DNA of 64,000 nucleotides from JAGWRI01 sp963728785 (GCA_963728785.1 CAVSKV010000003.1:1-64000); one strand, 5' to 3'. Positions 53,201 to 61,882 are shown, numbered from the stretch's first letter. Translations and numbers: made by a program. The notes: generated by a model not told the origin, from the letters alone.

Positions 53201-54268
53201 CTTGGCGGCCTCGCGCCAGACGTCCATCGCGATGGGACGGGAGAGCAGGTCGAGCAGCGCCGCTGGCGTGACCGGGATCTCGGCGGTGCCGACGCCTTCT
53301 ACCGCCGAGCTGTCGGCCGCATTGGCGACGTCACTCGAGACGAGAACGCCACGCAGCTGCGAGTCCACCGTGTTCCGCCCATGCCGCGGCGCCAGTGCGG
53401 CTCCGATCAGGTCCGTCCAGCGTGCCGGGAAGTCCACCGCGGGGTGCGACGCGCCGGCGGCGACGGTCGTCGCCACCCGGGTGCCACGAAATTCGAACAC
53501 CGCAGCCGACGCCGAAGCGACCTTTCGTTCAGCGCACACGAGCAACGGTACGGTGAGCGCGCCGCCGTTCCCGTCGTCCACCAGGTGCGCGTTTTCAGCC
53601 ACGGCGATCGGACCGACGCGAAGGTCGGACCAAGCCACGGGGCTCGGCGCGCCCCCGTCCGGGGAATCGGACACGACGATGGCGCCCACGGGATCGGGAC
53701 TGTCGGAGAGGAACCGGGCGCCCATGCCCATTCCGCCCCCGCGATTCACCACTTTGTACACCAACCGGTTCACGCCCTTGTGCAGGTGGAGCGTGAGGCT
53801 GTCGGTGCCAGTGCCGACGCCGCGGGCGATGTCGTGGTGCTCGAGCAGTTGGCCGTTGAGCCAGACGATTACGTCATCATCGCTCTCGACGCCGAGCCGG
53901 ACCGTGCGGTCGTCAGCACTGCTGAGATAGGTCTCGGCGTACGCCGCCATGTTGTCGAGCGACGTGGTGGCAAAGTTCTTGAAGAAGTCCAGCTGTCCGA
54001 GTTGGTCCAGCGAGACGCGCTGCCAGACGTGACCTGCTATGCGGTCGCCGGCGCGGGCCTGGAGTTGCGCAGGGTCCCCGACGTCCGGCTTGTCGAGACG
54101 CAACCGGCCCGTATCGACGGGGAAGGGTCCGATGAGGATCCACGGAATGAGGGGCCGGTCGCAGATGCGCGAGGCAAGGTCATCCTGCTGTGCAAAGGCG
54201 CTCGGGGCGGCGGCGAACGCACCCAGAGCCAGGCAGGCCGCAGCGCGGCAAATGGTACGGTAGGGCAT
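50264..54268 (-). CDS. Exported GH38-family alpha-mannosidase
   Basis: The 1334-residue enzyme has a signal peptide (MPYRTICRAAACLALGAFAA) and a PA14/sugar-binding-like beta domain at about 80-190 (WLNGQLLEHHDIARG). The GH38 catalytic domain has GNSHIDAAWLWRWRET with metal-binding His and Asp near residue 536 and the nucleophile Asp in WIPDTFGYPWSLPQ near 648. The GH38 middle and C-terminal beta domains follow to the end. It hydrolyses alpha-mannosides in the periplasm or outside the cell. The N-terminal 450 residues are longer than in most GH38 enzymes. The ATG at 54268 is preferred over an in-frame start at 54301. Confidence 0.93.
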   Translation of the reverse strand: MPYRTICRAAACLALGAFAAAPSAFAQQDDLASRICDRPLIPWILIGPFPVDTGRLRLDKPDVGDPAQLQARAGDRIAGHVWQRVSLDQLGQLDFFKNFATTSLDNMAAYAETYLSSADDRTVRLGVESDDDVIVWLNGQLLEHHDIARGVGTGTDSLTLHLHKGVNRLVYKVVNRGGGMGMGARFLSDSPDPVGAIVVSDSPDGGAPSPVAWSDLRVGPIAVAENAHLVDDGNGGALTVPLLVCAERKVASASAAVFEFRGTRVATTVAAGASHPAVDFPARWTDLIGAALAPRHGRNTVDSQLRGVLVSSDVANAADSSAVEGVGTAEIPVTPAALLDLLSRPIAMDVWREAAKNAETARPLDQWAPLDTARADSAARRTQAAIGFSIRVPQELGGLTLQLHAGEFLPRGTFSVNDTAVAPDSMARVVLCAPCRGGAPLTVVVHPNGSGWWDPPVVRVADLGWHEIHDGAEWARFFTHDSTIGVPGDPVAEQLARAMLSPDRTFYSRIVADWIDRLAPAVAQVRRDTIDLVGNSHIDAAWLWRWRETQGVIDATWATATKLIAKYPDMHFAASAAVYYESLAKQAPDVLARIKQLDKQGRWNVVGGWWLEPDVNMPSGESLVRQGLYGQRTFIEMFGHPARVAWIPDTFGYPWSLPQIFLKSGLDFFVTQKLRWNDTDKWPARLNQFYWEGPDGSKIFSYIPYGYDSDLDPQTLATQERTTIDSSAVPRMLTLYGVGDHGGGPTMEMLERSHDLERIPAFPVIRDDSPTDALTHMRTDFPPDGPVVRDELYLEYHRGVFTTQTEMKWWNRHMEGLLDAAEAAATVSPAPYPRRALTDAWHTTLFNQFHDLMAGSGIDSIYVDATADYREANALAQGALAVSLRAIAAPLDTRPLRKGDVPMIAFNPSGVARTDVVQCAPPAGGDGAGAAAAWTAYDAGGRGLPTEPGDSGRIKVRVGPVPAVGSAVFFLRPSKPGSAAMLPGWTMENRYLRVTIDSVTGGIARMYDKVRRRDVLASGPTTNGLLLMVDRPKDYDAWNIDDLNGARTWLVERTGGTAPAVTRNEFGTSITVYRGKDSSLVTQRYELPADADRLDVQTTVNWHQSHQLLKAVFPLAFHVDSTHAEIPYAVIGRTTRPRTRQDSARFETPMLRFVDGSTPAGDYGVAIVNAGKYGYSAFGDTIFITLLRSAKSPDAHADMGMQTFMYSIVPHAGDWRSPAVLAAARSLNQPLRAVAVDVHSGRGRGTESALTVTGGTVALGALKRAEDGDAWIVRLVETSGHPTTAVLRLPGAVTAQETDLIERPTGKTFASKDRMLSVPMGPWEIETLRIPRVP

Positions 54269-54361
54269 GCGCGGAAGATGACGCCTGCGCAGCTCCGTCA
54301 CCAGCGGGCGCCGGTCGCCTTCAGGGCCCGCCCCCGCTGCCGGCCATCGGCCATCGGCCGA

Positions 54362-54646
54362 TCACGACTTCCCGGCTTTCAAGGACGCCTTCCGCAGCGA
54401 CGACGCACCGATCAGGAACACGGCGGACACCGCGGTGATGGTCGCCAATTCGTACGGCCAGAGGTGCCCGCCCGGATCGACAAGGTTGCTGGCGTACGAG
54501 AAGATCAGATCACCGACGATGGCGATGATCGGAAGCCGGGCCGCCATGCGCCAACCGCCCTCCCACCGGCGCATGGCACGAAACGCTGCGATGAGCACGG
54601 CGAGCGGAAACGCCAGCAGGATGACGAGGCCGAGCGTGTTCGCCAT
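54362..54646 (-). CDS. Three-span small membrane protein near DUF1080
   Basis: The 94-residue protein has three hydrophobic stretches (about 3-22, 36-52 and 65-84) and a basic C-terminus. Family not recognised. It follows the DUF1080 gene by only 6 bp on the same strand, so it belongs to that operon and lies ahead of the mannosidase gene by 93 bp. It could be an accessory membrane component of the sugar pathway, but that is inference from position only. Confidence 0.6.
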   Translation of the reverse strand: MANTLGLVILLAFPLAVLIAAFRAMRRWEGGWRMAARLPIIAIVGDLIFSYASNLVDPGGHLWPYELATITAVSAVFLIGASSLRKASLKAGKS

Positions 54647-54652
54647 GACCGG

Positions 54653-55351
54653 TCAGTGCAGTTCGCGAATCCGGATGTTGCGCAGTGTCACCGCGCCTTC
54701 CTCGTCGCCCTGGATGCCGATGTAGCCGATGGTGGCCGTTCCGTAGTCGGGCCAGGCGTGGAACTTGCTCTTCGCCACGCGCATCGCCCAGTCGGGGCCG
54801 CCCAACTCGTACTCGAGGAGTTTCTTCCCGTTCATCCAGTGCTCCACGTAATTCCCGTGGACGATGATGCGTGTCGTGTTCCACTCGCCGGCTGGCTTCT
54901 CGATGCCTGCCGGCGACGGATACACGGCGTAGGCGGCGCCGGCCGCTGTGAGGCGGTTGCGGCCGTCGGGCGCGTTGGCGTCGTCGAGCAACTGGTACTC
55001 CGGCGCGCTCCAGTAGATGTGGTCGTACTCTTCGGTGGCGCGGTAGAAGATCCCCGAGTTGCCGCCCTTGCTGATCTTCCACTCCAACTCGAGTTCGAAG
55101 TTCGCGTATCGTTCGCGGGTGATGATGTCTCCCGTGATCGTGGCCTTGCTGATCGTGCCGTCGGCCACGCGCCACCCCGAGATGTCCCCGTTGCGGTAGG
55201 CGCCCCACTGGTCCATGGTCTTGCCATCGAACAGAGAGTGCCAGGGTCCGGCGTGTACGGTCGCCCGCTGGGCGCCAGCCGATGGGGCGGCGAACACGGC
55301 AGCCGCTGATGCGATCGCGGCGATGACAGCCGCCCGAACGGAATGCTTCAT
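54653..55351 (-). CDS. Exported DUF1080 (3-keto-glycoside hydrolase-like) protein
   Basis: The 232-residue protein has a signal peptide (residues 1-27) and one DUF1080 lectin-like jelly roll with typical blocks: SLFDGKTMDQWGAYR, ANFELELEWKISKGGNSGIFYRA and APEYQLLDDANAPD. DUF1080 proteins include enzymes that cleave 3-keto-glycosides and others that only bind sugar. The partner oxidoreductase gene ends 23 bp upstream on the same strand, an association typical of the oxidative 3-keto sugar route. Start chosen at 55351 for the signal peptide. Confidence 0.87.
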   Translation of the reverse strand: MKHSVRAAVIAAIASAAAVFAAPSAGAQRATVHAGPWHSLFDGKTMDQWGAYRNGDISGWRVADGTISKATITGDIITRERYANFELELEWKISKGGNSGIFYRATEEYDHIYWSAPEYQLLDDANAPDGRNRLTAAGAAYAVYPSPAGIEKPAGEWNTTRIIVHGNYVEHWMNGKKLLEYELGGPDWAMRVAKSKFHAWPDYGTATIGYIGIQGDEEGAVTLRNIRIRELH

Positions 55352-55374
55352 GAACTCCTCGAATGAGTCGTGCG

Positions 55375-56952
55375 TCAGATCGCCCACCCGGCGCGGAAAT
55401 CGCGCGACAGGTAATGGTCGATCTCCGGCATGTTGGTGACCTTCATGTTCTCGGCGTCGTAATAAATCTTCTTGCCCTGTCCGGCCCGCACCGCCACCAC
55501 GCCGAGCAGCATGGTCTCGGTGAGTTGCGAGGCGTACGCGATCGGCGAACTCTCCGCCGCTAGCCCCTTTGCCGCCAGCGCCCAGTTGCGCTCGTGGCTC
55601 ACCAGAATGCGCGGCATCGTCTTCGGCACCGCGAGCGCCACGGGCATGAGTTCCTTGGGATAGCAATGCGGATTCTCGCCGTAGGTGTCGTAGTGGAGGA
55701 CACCCTTCTCACCGATGAACAGCCCCCCACCGTCGCTGTTCAACGTTACGGTGTCGGGGAGCACGTCGGGACGCGGGGGGAAGAGTCCGCCGTCGTACCA
55801 GAACAGCTTCACGGGGGGTCGGCCACGGACCGCCGGGAACTGGTAGTGCACCGTCGTCGACAGCGGGTAGGTGACCGCCACGCGGTGGGAGCGCGCCGGT
55901 TTGCCGTCGGCGCCCAACTCACCCGGCGCGGCAGGCACGACGCTCGTGCCCCACGGCGTGGAGCTCGCCTCGATGGTCGTGGGTTGCGTGAGCCCCAGCG
56001 CCCAATACGGATGGTCGATCAAATGCGCCCCCATGTCGCCCAGGGCGCCCACGCCGAAGTCGGTCCACCCGCGCCAGTTGAACGGATGATAGATGGGGTG
56101 GTACGCGATGTCGCCGGCCACCGGGCCCAGGTACATCGGCCAGTTGAGGCCGTCGGGCATCGGGTAGTCGCCGGCCATCGCGTTGGCCAGCAGGTTGTCC
56201 ACGGCGCCCTGGCTCCAACTCGTGCCGAACCGCGCCGCCTGCTCGGCGGTCGCTTTGGCCGGACGTGGAATGCCCTGCGGCCAGTAGCCCCACGGACGGT
56301 TGGTCCACACATGGACCTCGTGCACCGTCCCGATCACGCCGGCCTGGATCCACTCGTTGATCAACCGCGCACCCTCACCCGAATGCCCCTGGTTACCCAT
56401 CTGCGTTTTGACGCCGGTCTTGGCCGCCGTGGCGCGCAGTGCGCGGGCTTCGTACACCGAATAGGTGAGCGGCTTCTGCACGTAAACGTGCTTGCCGGCG
56501 AGCATCGCTGCGTTGGCAACGACGGCGTGATTGTGGTCGGGCGTGGCGACCACCACGCCCTCGATGTCCTTCTGCTTGTCGAGCATCTCCCGCCAGTCGG
56601 TGTACTTGGCGGCAGCGTCGAACTGCTTCTGGAGCTCCAGACCTTCCGGACGGGGAACGCCTTCATCGGTCTTGAGCTTGGACGCGACGTTCCTTGCGGA
56701 GAACCCCAGGTCCACGTCGCACACAGCCACGATGTGCTCGGTCCTGGAGAGTTCGAGTGCGTTCTCGGAGCCCATGCCACCGAAGCCAACGATGGCTACC
56801 TGGAGTTGATCGCTGGGGGCGACGTAGCCCGGACCTCCGAGGACGTGACGCGGCACGATGGTCGGAAACCCATTTGGCATCACCATGGCACCAAGGGCCA
56901 GCTTCCCGGCGTCGGACACGAATTCTCGACGAGTAAACTTCTTGCGTGACAT
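55375..56952 (-). CDS. Tat-exported Gfo/Idh/MocA-family oxidoreductase
   Basis: The 525-residue NAD(P)-dependent sugar oxidoreductase has a twin-arginine signal (KKFTRREFVSDAGKLALGAM) and a Rossmann domain with VAIVGFGGMGSENA near residue 53. The dehydrogenase motif VQKPLTYSVYEARAL (EKP-like, with Gln-Lys-Pro) comes near 143, followed by the substrate domain to the end. The Glu of EKP is replaced by Gln. Exported members act on sugars such as glucosides in the periplasm with tightly bound cofactor. It heads the operon with DUF1080 and a small membrane protein. GGAGG precedes the ATG. Confidence 0.9.
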   Translation of the reverse strand: MSRKKFTRREFVSDAGKLALGAMVMPNGFPTIVPRHVLGGPGYVAPSDQLQVAIVGFGGMGSENALELSRTEHIVAVCDVDLGFSARNVASKLKTDEGVPRPEGLELQKQFDAAAKYTDWREMLDKQKDIEGVVVATPDHNHAVVANAAMLAGKHVYVQKPLTYSVYEARALRATAAKTGVKTQMGNQGHSGEGARLINEWIQAGVIGTVHEVHVWTNRPWGYWPQGIPRPAKATAEQAARFGTSWSQGAVDNLLANAMAGDYPMPDGLNWPMYLGPVAGDIAYHPIYHPFNWRGWTDFGVGALGDMGAHLIDHPYWALGLTQPTTIEASSTPWGTSVVPAAPGELGADGKPARSHRVAVTYPLSTTVHYQFPAVRGRPPVKLFWYDGGLFPPRPDVLPDTVTLNSDGGGLFIGEKGVLHYDTYGENPHCYPKELMPVALAVPKTMPRILVSHERNWALAAKGLAAESSPIAYASQLTETMLLGVVAVRAGQGKKIYYDAENMKVTNMPEIDHYLSRDFRAGWAI

Positions 56953-57310
56953 TGGAGCGGGCCTCCGGTTCGAATTTCGGAGACAAGAGTGCACCCTCCG
57001 GAGTAGCCAGGTCAATTGCAACATGGAAAGCCCGTTAGGCGCTCCGATCGTGTTACCGGGGGCCGTGCGGAAGAACCGGTACCACCAGATCCTTCCGCCC
57101 CAAGCCGTCGGCACGGGCCCGGGCCTCACCTCGGGCGAGGCTCCCTGGGTCGGCTCGCGATCCCAAAGTCGAAGTGGCCGCGGCGGCGCGTAGAGGGCGG
57201 TAAGCGCTTGTCCCACAGTCCATTTGGAGGCTCGAAGGGCCGCAACGCGGCCCCCGTGACCAGCCTCACCAAATTGACTAGATTCAGAAATAGCCAAAAA
57301 GGACCTTGAT
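56953..57310. other. 358-bp divergent intergenic region
   Basis: This gap separates the Gfo/Idh/MocA gene (minus) from the 127-residue basic protein gene (plus), so it should hold both promoters. I see a GGAGG site for the minus gene (RC of about 56962-56966). A 7-bp hairpin lies at 57237-57253 (GGGCCGC/GCGGCCC), and an AT-rich tract with TTGACT at 57274-57279 comes shortly before the plus-strand start. No coding sequence, tRNA or riboswitch motif was found in it. Confidence 0.6.
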
Positions 57311-57694
57311 GTGATCGAAGGATTTGAATTCATGGACGGAGATCGCACGTTCACCTGCTCCGTGGAGAAGGCGGCTGCGGTGGGCAACGAGGCATGGTGG
57401 TGGTTCACGGTTTCCACCGATGATCGCCAGCGGTATGCGCCATTCCGCGCCACGGCGCGTGACACGCAGAAGGCAATCCGAGCCCGGATCGTCGCGTACT
57501 ATGATGAACTGCTCGTCCGCCGCGCGGCTCCGGCCACGCCCTACTGGCGTCGCGGCCCGCAGCAGAACGACACGGCCAAGGCCGCGCCGGTAGTTCCAGT
57601 GGCCGCTCCCGCCAAGCCGGCGAGGCCGGTGAAGGCTGCGAAGGCGAAGCCGGACAAGCCCAAACCCAAGCCCGCGAAAGCCCGACGCAGCTAA
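57311..57694 (+). CDS. Small protein with a histone-H1-like Lys/Pro/Ala tail
   Basis: The 127-residue protein has a folded N-terminal part (about 1-80, with Trp-rich AWWWFTVSTDD and an Arg-rich helix) and a basic C-terminal tail of about 45 residues built of Lys, Ala and Pro (repeats such as KPARPVKAAKAKPDKPKPK). The tail resembles those of bacterial H1-like DNA-binding proteins, but the N-terminal domain is not recognised. The start is GTG at 57311 with AAAAAGGA upstream; an internal ATG at 57332 is possible. It lies alone between two divergent sugar-related genes. Confidence 0.7.
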   Translation: MIEGFEFMDGDRTFTCSVEKAAAVGNEAWWWFTVSTDDRQRYAPFRATARDTQKAIRARIVAYYDELLVRRAAPATPYWRRGPQQNDTAKAAPVVPVAAPAKPARPVKAAKAKPDKPKPKPAKARRS

Positions 57695-57774
57695 ACCCGG
57701 CGCGGGTCGGCCCCGGGGCCCCCCCGCCGGCCACGTGCTGGTGGCAGCCGAGGCAGGGTGGCATCTTTGGCGGC

Positions 57775-60000
57775 ATGCGCCGCTCTGCTCTCGCCGTTTT
57801 GCTCGTCTTCGCAGCTGCCTGCCACGGCGGCACGAGCCCGGTCGCTCCGCCGGCCCCGAGTGGCCCGGCGTACCTGAACCCGGATCTTCCCGCGGCGATA
57901 CGCGCCGCCGATCTCGTCCGTCGGATGACGCTCGAAGAGAAAGTCAGCCAGATGGAGAATGGAGCGGCGGCCATTCCACGGCTGGGGGTGCTGTCGTACA
58001 ACTGGTGGAGCGAGGCGCTGCACGGGGTGGCCCGTGCCGGAACCGCGACGGTGTTTCCACAGGCCATCGGGCTCGCGGCCACCTGGGACACGACGCTGAT
58101 GCACGGAGTGTCCACGGTGATCGGCGTGGAGGCCCGCGCCAAGTACGCCCAGGCCCAGGCCGCCGGAAACCACGGCACCTATCATGGGCTCACCTTCTGG
58201 TCGCCGAACATCAACATTTTCCGCGATCCCCGATGGGGGCGCGGCCAGGAAACATACGGCGAGGATCCCTGGCTCACGGGGCGCCTGGCCGTGGCCTTCG
58301 TCCGGGGCCTGCAGGGTGACGATCCGCAGTACGTGCGAGCGCTCGCTACCCCCAAACACTTCGCCGTGCACAGTGGCCCGGAGCCGGCCCGCCATGCATT
58401 CGACGCGGTGATCAGCGACCGCGACCTGCGCGAGACCTTTCTGCCGGCGTTCGAGGCGGCAGTGCGCGAAGGGGGCGCCGGTTCCGTGATGTGCGCCTAC
58501 AGCGGCCTGGACGGCGCCCCAGACTGCGCCAACCGGCGGCTACTCGGCGACATCCTGCGGGGCGAATGGGGATTCCAGGGGTACGTGGTGAGCGACTGCG
58601 ACGCCGTGGAGGACATTCTGAGCGGGCATCACGCGGCGGCCACCCTGCCCGAAGCCGATGCGAAGGCTTTACGCGCCGGCACGGATCTCGATTGCGGGGG
58701 GTCCTACCGTAAACTCGACAGTGCGACGGTCGAGGGCCTGGTGAGCGAGTCGGACGTGGATACCGCGGTGACGCGGCTGTTCGTGGCCCGCATGCGGCTC
58801 GGCATGTTCGATCCGCCCGCTCGGGTTCCCTACGCGCAGATTCCGCCCGACTCCAACGACACGCCAGGGCACGCCGCGCTGGCGCTCGAAGCGGCGGAGA
58901 AGTCCATCGTGCTGCTGAAGAACGACGGCACGCTTCCGCTGCGTCGGGGACTGGGCACGATCGCCGTGATCGGGCCCAACGCTGACGATCTGGACGTTCT
59001 CCTCGGCAACTACAACGGCACGCCGTCGGCACCGGTGACGCCGCTCGAAGGCATCCGGCGTGCGGCGGGCCCGAACACCCGCGTGGTGTACGCCCGGGGG
59101 AGCGTGATCGCGACCGGCATCGCGGACAGCGTGGCCGATTCGACGCTCATCGCCGAGGCCGTGGACGCGGCCCGGGGGTCGGACGTTGCGATCCTCGTGC
59201 TCGGGCTCTCGCCGCGGCTCGAAGGCGAGGAGATGGGCGTGCACATTCCGGGCTTCGAGGGCGGTGACCGCACGTCGCTCGACCTGCCGGCGCCGCAAGA
59301 GCGGCTGCTCCAAGCGGTGAGCGCCACGGGCAAGCCGGTGGTGGTCGTGCTGCTGTCGGGGAGCGCGGTGGCGGTCACGTGGGCCGCCGACCACGTGCCG
59401 GCGATGCTCGAAGCATGGTATCCCGGGCAGGCAGCCGGCACGGCAATCGCCGCCGTGCTGTTCGGCGATGCGAACCCCGGGGGACGGCTTCCCATCACGT
59501 TCTACCGCTCGGTCAACGATTTGCCGGCGTTCGACAACTATGCGATGGCCGGGCATACCTATCGCTACTTTGCCGGTCAGCCGCTCTATCCCTTCGGATA
59601 TGGATTATCATATAGCCGGTTCACATACGCCAACCTGCAGGTGCCCGATAGTGTTCGGGCGGGAGACACGCTGCACGTGTCGGTGGACGTGCGGAACGCC
59701 AGCGATCGCGCGGGGGACGAGGTGGTTCAGCTTTACGTGGCTGACCGGACCGCCCCGGTGCCGGTTCCGATACGCACGCTGGCCGGGTTCGCGCGGGTGA
59801 CTCTGCAGCCGGGCGAGCAGCGCCGCGTGAGCTTCTCGGTGCGCCCGCGGCAGCTGTCGGTGGTGGACGACTCCGGCCAGTGGGTGGAGCCGCCGGCGAC
59901 GTTCGAGATCTCCGTGGGCGGAGAGCAACCGGGCCAGCAGGGGGCGGCACACGCCGCGTCGACCAGCGCCGTGGCGGCACGCGTCACCGTCGTGCGTTAG
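57775..60000 (+). CDS. Exported GH3 beta-xylosidase/beta-glucosidase lipoprotein
   Basis: The 741-residue enzyme has a lipoprotein signal (LLVFAAAC, Cys16) and a full GH3 fold: N-terminal barrel with LSYNWWSEALHGVARAG and NINIFRDPRWGRGQETYGED as in xylosidase-type GH3, nucleophile Asp in VVSDCDAVEDIL near residue 273, the alpha/beta C-domain with AVIGPNADDLDVLLGNYNG, and a terminal fibronectin-III-like domain. It should release terminal beta-xylose or glucose residues at the cell surface. Its stop overlaps that of the convergent fucosidase gene. Confidence 0.92.
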   Translation: MRRSALAVLLVFAAACHGGTSPVAPPAPSGPAYLNPDLPAAIRAADLVRRMTLEEKVSQMENGAAAIPRLGVLSYNWWSEALHGVARAGTATVFPQAIGLAATWDTTLMHGVSTVIGVEARAKYAQAQAAGNHGTYHGLTFWSPNINIFRDPRWGRGQETYGEDPWLTGRLAVAFVRGLQGDDPQYVRALATPKHFAVHSGPEPARHAFDAVISDRDLRETFLPAFEAAVREGGAGSVMCAYSGLDGAPDCANRRLLGDILRGEWGFQGYVVSDCDAVEDILSGHHAAATLPEADAKALRAGTDLDCGGSYRKLDSATVEGLVSESDVDTAVTRLFVARMRLGMFDPPARVPYAQIPPDSNDTPGHAALALEAAEKSIVLLKNDGTLPLRRGLGTIAVIGPNADDLDVLLGNYNGTPSAPVTPLEGIRRAAGPNTRVVYARGSVIATGIADSVADSTLIAEAVDAARGSDVAILVLGLSPRLEGEEMGVHIPGFEGGDRTSLDLPAPQERLLQAVSATGKPVVVVLLSGSAVAVTWAADHVPAMLEAWYPGQAAGTAIAAVLFGDANPGGRLPITFYRSVNDLPAFDNYAMAGHTYRYFAGQPLYPFGYGLSYSRFTYANLQVPDSVRAGDTLHVSVDVRNASDRAGDEVVQLYVADRTAPVPVPIRTLAGFARVTLQPGEQRRVSFSVRPRQLSVVDDSGQWVEPPATFEISVGGEQPGQQGAAHAASTSAVAARVTVVR

Positions 60001-61370
60001 GCGCCTGCGTATAGGCGCACGACCACGGGTTCGGGCGGCGCGGTCGCGCCCTCGATCACCAGGCGAATATTCCGCACGAGAGTTGACGGAAAGCGATCGA
60101 GCTTTGCGTAGCCGATCGTTGTGCCGCGTGCGAGCGTCGACCAGCCGCCGGCCCCGGCACCGTAAAGGGCGTAACGGCCCACTGCCTGTCCATGGGCCAA
60201 CGGCTCTTCTAGGCGGGCCAGCATGACCGCCGCGGGCGCGGCCAGCTCCAGTGACAACTCGGCAACGCGCGGTGACGTCCGCTTCCACACCGCGTGGGCG
60301 CCAGCCGCGAGATCCTGCGCGAACAGCGCGTCGCGCCGCACGCGAAAGGCGGCCAGGCGCTGCACGTCGGTGTCGTGCAGCAGTCCATCGCGCGTGGGCG
60401 GTACGTTGAGCAGCAGCTTGGAGTTTCGCCCCACCGACGAGAAATACAGGTCGATGAGGGACTCCAGCGATCGCACGCGGTCGTTCTCGGCCGGGTGGTA
60501 GAACCAGCCGGGACGGATGGATACATCGGCTTCGGCCGGCCGCCATACCGATCCGGCGGGATCACCGTGCTGGAGCGAGGGGATCACCCGCGGACCGCTT
60601 TCTCCGGGATACGTAACGATGGTTGGATCGACGGTGGACCAGTTGGGATCGCCCGCCTCGCCGCGCTCGTTCCCGCACCAGCGCACGTCGGGTCCCGCAT
60701 CGGAGAACATCACGGCGCCGGGCTGCAACCGTCGCACCGTGCCCCAGAAGCGGGGCCAGTCGTACACCTGCTTCCGTCCGTTGGGCCCTTCGCCGTTGGC
60801 GCCGTCGAACCAGACTTCGGTGATCGTCCCGTAGCGCGTGAGCAGCTCGGTGAGCTGATCGCAGTAGAGATCGTTGTAACGGGCCGAGTCGCCGTACGCC
60901 GGACTGTTCCGGTCCCACGGTGAGAGGTATAGGCCGGGGCGGAGCCCTTCGGCGCGGCAGGCGTCCACGAACCCGCGCACCACGTCTCCGTGGCCGCCGC
61001 GCCATGGGCTGGAGGCCACCGAGTGCGTGGTCGTCGCCGTCGGCCAGAGGCAGAAGCCGTCGTGGTGCTTGGCGGTGAGAATCATGGCGCGGAAGCCGGC
61101 CGCGCGTGCGGCGCGTGCCCACTGCCGTGCGTCGAGCGCAGCGGGATTGAAGATCGCCGGATCCTCGGTGCCATCACCCCACTCACGGTCGGTGAACGTG
61201 TTCACCCCGAAGTGGCAGAACATGGCCAACTCGTCCTGTTGCCATTCGAGCTGGGCAGGCGAAGGGACGGGCCGCAGGGGGGCGGTGGCGGCGGACGCGC
61301 CGTGGCGCGTCGGGAACCAGCAGCCGGCCAGCGCCGCCGCCCCGGTGAAAACGAACGATCGCCGGTCCAT
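59997..61370 (-). CDS. GH29 alpha-L-fucosidase (exported)
   Basis: The 457-residue enzyme has a twin-arginine/lipoprotein-type signal (MDRRSFVFTGAAALAGC, Cys17). The GH29 barrel has MFCHFGVNTFTDREWG, TAKHHDGFCLWPT, and the nucleophile Asp in EVWFDGANGEGPNGR near residue 188. A beta-sandwich domain follows from about 345. It cleaves alpha-L-fucose from glycans. It starts 1 bp after the glutathione peroxidase stop, the last gene of a four-gene operon, and converges on the GH3 gene. Confidence 0.92.
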   Translation of the reverse strand: MDRRSFVFTGAAALAGCWFPTRHGASAATAPLRPVPSPAQLEWQQDELAMFCHFGVNTFTDREWGDGTEDPAIFNPAALDARQWARAARAAGFRAMILTAKHHDGFCLWPTATTTHSVASSPWRGGHGDVVRGFVDACRAEGLRPGLYLSPWDRNSPAYGDSARYNDLYCDQLTELLTRYGTITEVWFDGANGEGPNGRKQVYDWPRFWGTVRRLQPGAVMFSDAGPDVRWCGNERGEAGDPNWSTVDPTIVTYPGESGPRVIPSLQHGDPAGSVWRPAEADVSIRPGWFYHPAENDRVRSLESLIDLYFSSVGRNSKLLLNVPPTRDGLLHDTDVQRLAAFRVRRDALFAQDLAAGAHAVWKRTSPRVAELSLELAAPAAVMLARLEEPLAHGQAVGRYALYGAGAGGWSTLARGTTIGYAKLDRFPSTLVRNIRLVIEGATAPPEPVVVRLYAGA

Positions 61371-61371
61371 C

Positions 61372-61878
61372 CTAGCCGGATGCCGCGACCAGGGCGCGGA
61401 CGTCCCTGGCGATGTTGGCCGGGGTGTCAGCGGACGCGTAGCGCCTGAGCACCGTCCCGTCCCTGCCCACGAGGAACTTGGTGAAGTTCCACTTGATGGC
61501 TTCGGTGCCGAGCACGCCCGTCTGCGCCGACTTCAGGAGCTGGTAGAGCGGGTGGGCGTCCGGACCGTTGACGTTGATCTTGGCGAACATGGGAAAGCTC
61601 ACGCCATAGGCTTCCAGGCAGAACGTCGCGATCTCCTCCGCGCTGCCCGGCTCCTGATGTCCGAACTGGTCGCACGGGAATCCCAGCACCGAGAATCCGC
61701 GCGAGCGATACCGGCGATACAGGGTCTCGAGCCCCTCGTACTGCGGTGTGAAACCGCACTTGCTGGCCACGTTCACGATCAACAGCACTTGACCGCGATA
61801 CGGCGCGAGCGTGCCCGCGCTGCCGTCGATGCTGGTGACGGGGATGTCATAGATGTTGATGCCGCTCTGGTTCCCCAT
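61372..61878 (-). CDS. Glutathione peroxidase-family thiol peroxidase
   Basis: The 168-residue protein reduces hydroperoxides using a peroxidatic Cys in VNVASKCGFTPQYEGL near residue 40; the Gln in LGFPCDQFGHQEPG and the Trp-Asn pair in IKWNFTKFLV complete the tetrad. It uses Cys, not selenocysteine, and probably thioredoxin as donor in this branch. It starts 4 bp after the methyltransferase stop. The next gene (fucosidase) begins 1 bp downstream of its stop. Confidence 0.93.
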   Translation of the reverse strand: MGNQSGINIYDIPVTSIDGSAGTLAPYRGQVLLIVNVASKCGFTPQYEGLETLYRRYRSRGFSVLGFPCDQFGHQEPGSAEEIATFCLEAYGVSFPMFAKINVNGPDAHPLYQLLKSAQTGVLGTEAIKWNFTKFLVGRDGTVLRRYASADTPANIARDVRALVAASG

Positions 61879-61882
61879 CAGA

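Noticed and set aside
52253..55309. 1018-codon open frame on the plus strand
   Set aside because: It lies antisense to the GH38 and DUF1080 genes, whose motifs and signal peptides are clear. Its product is Arg/Gly/His-rich and low in sensible domains, as expected for a GC-rich shadow frame.
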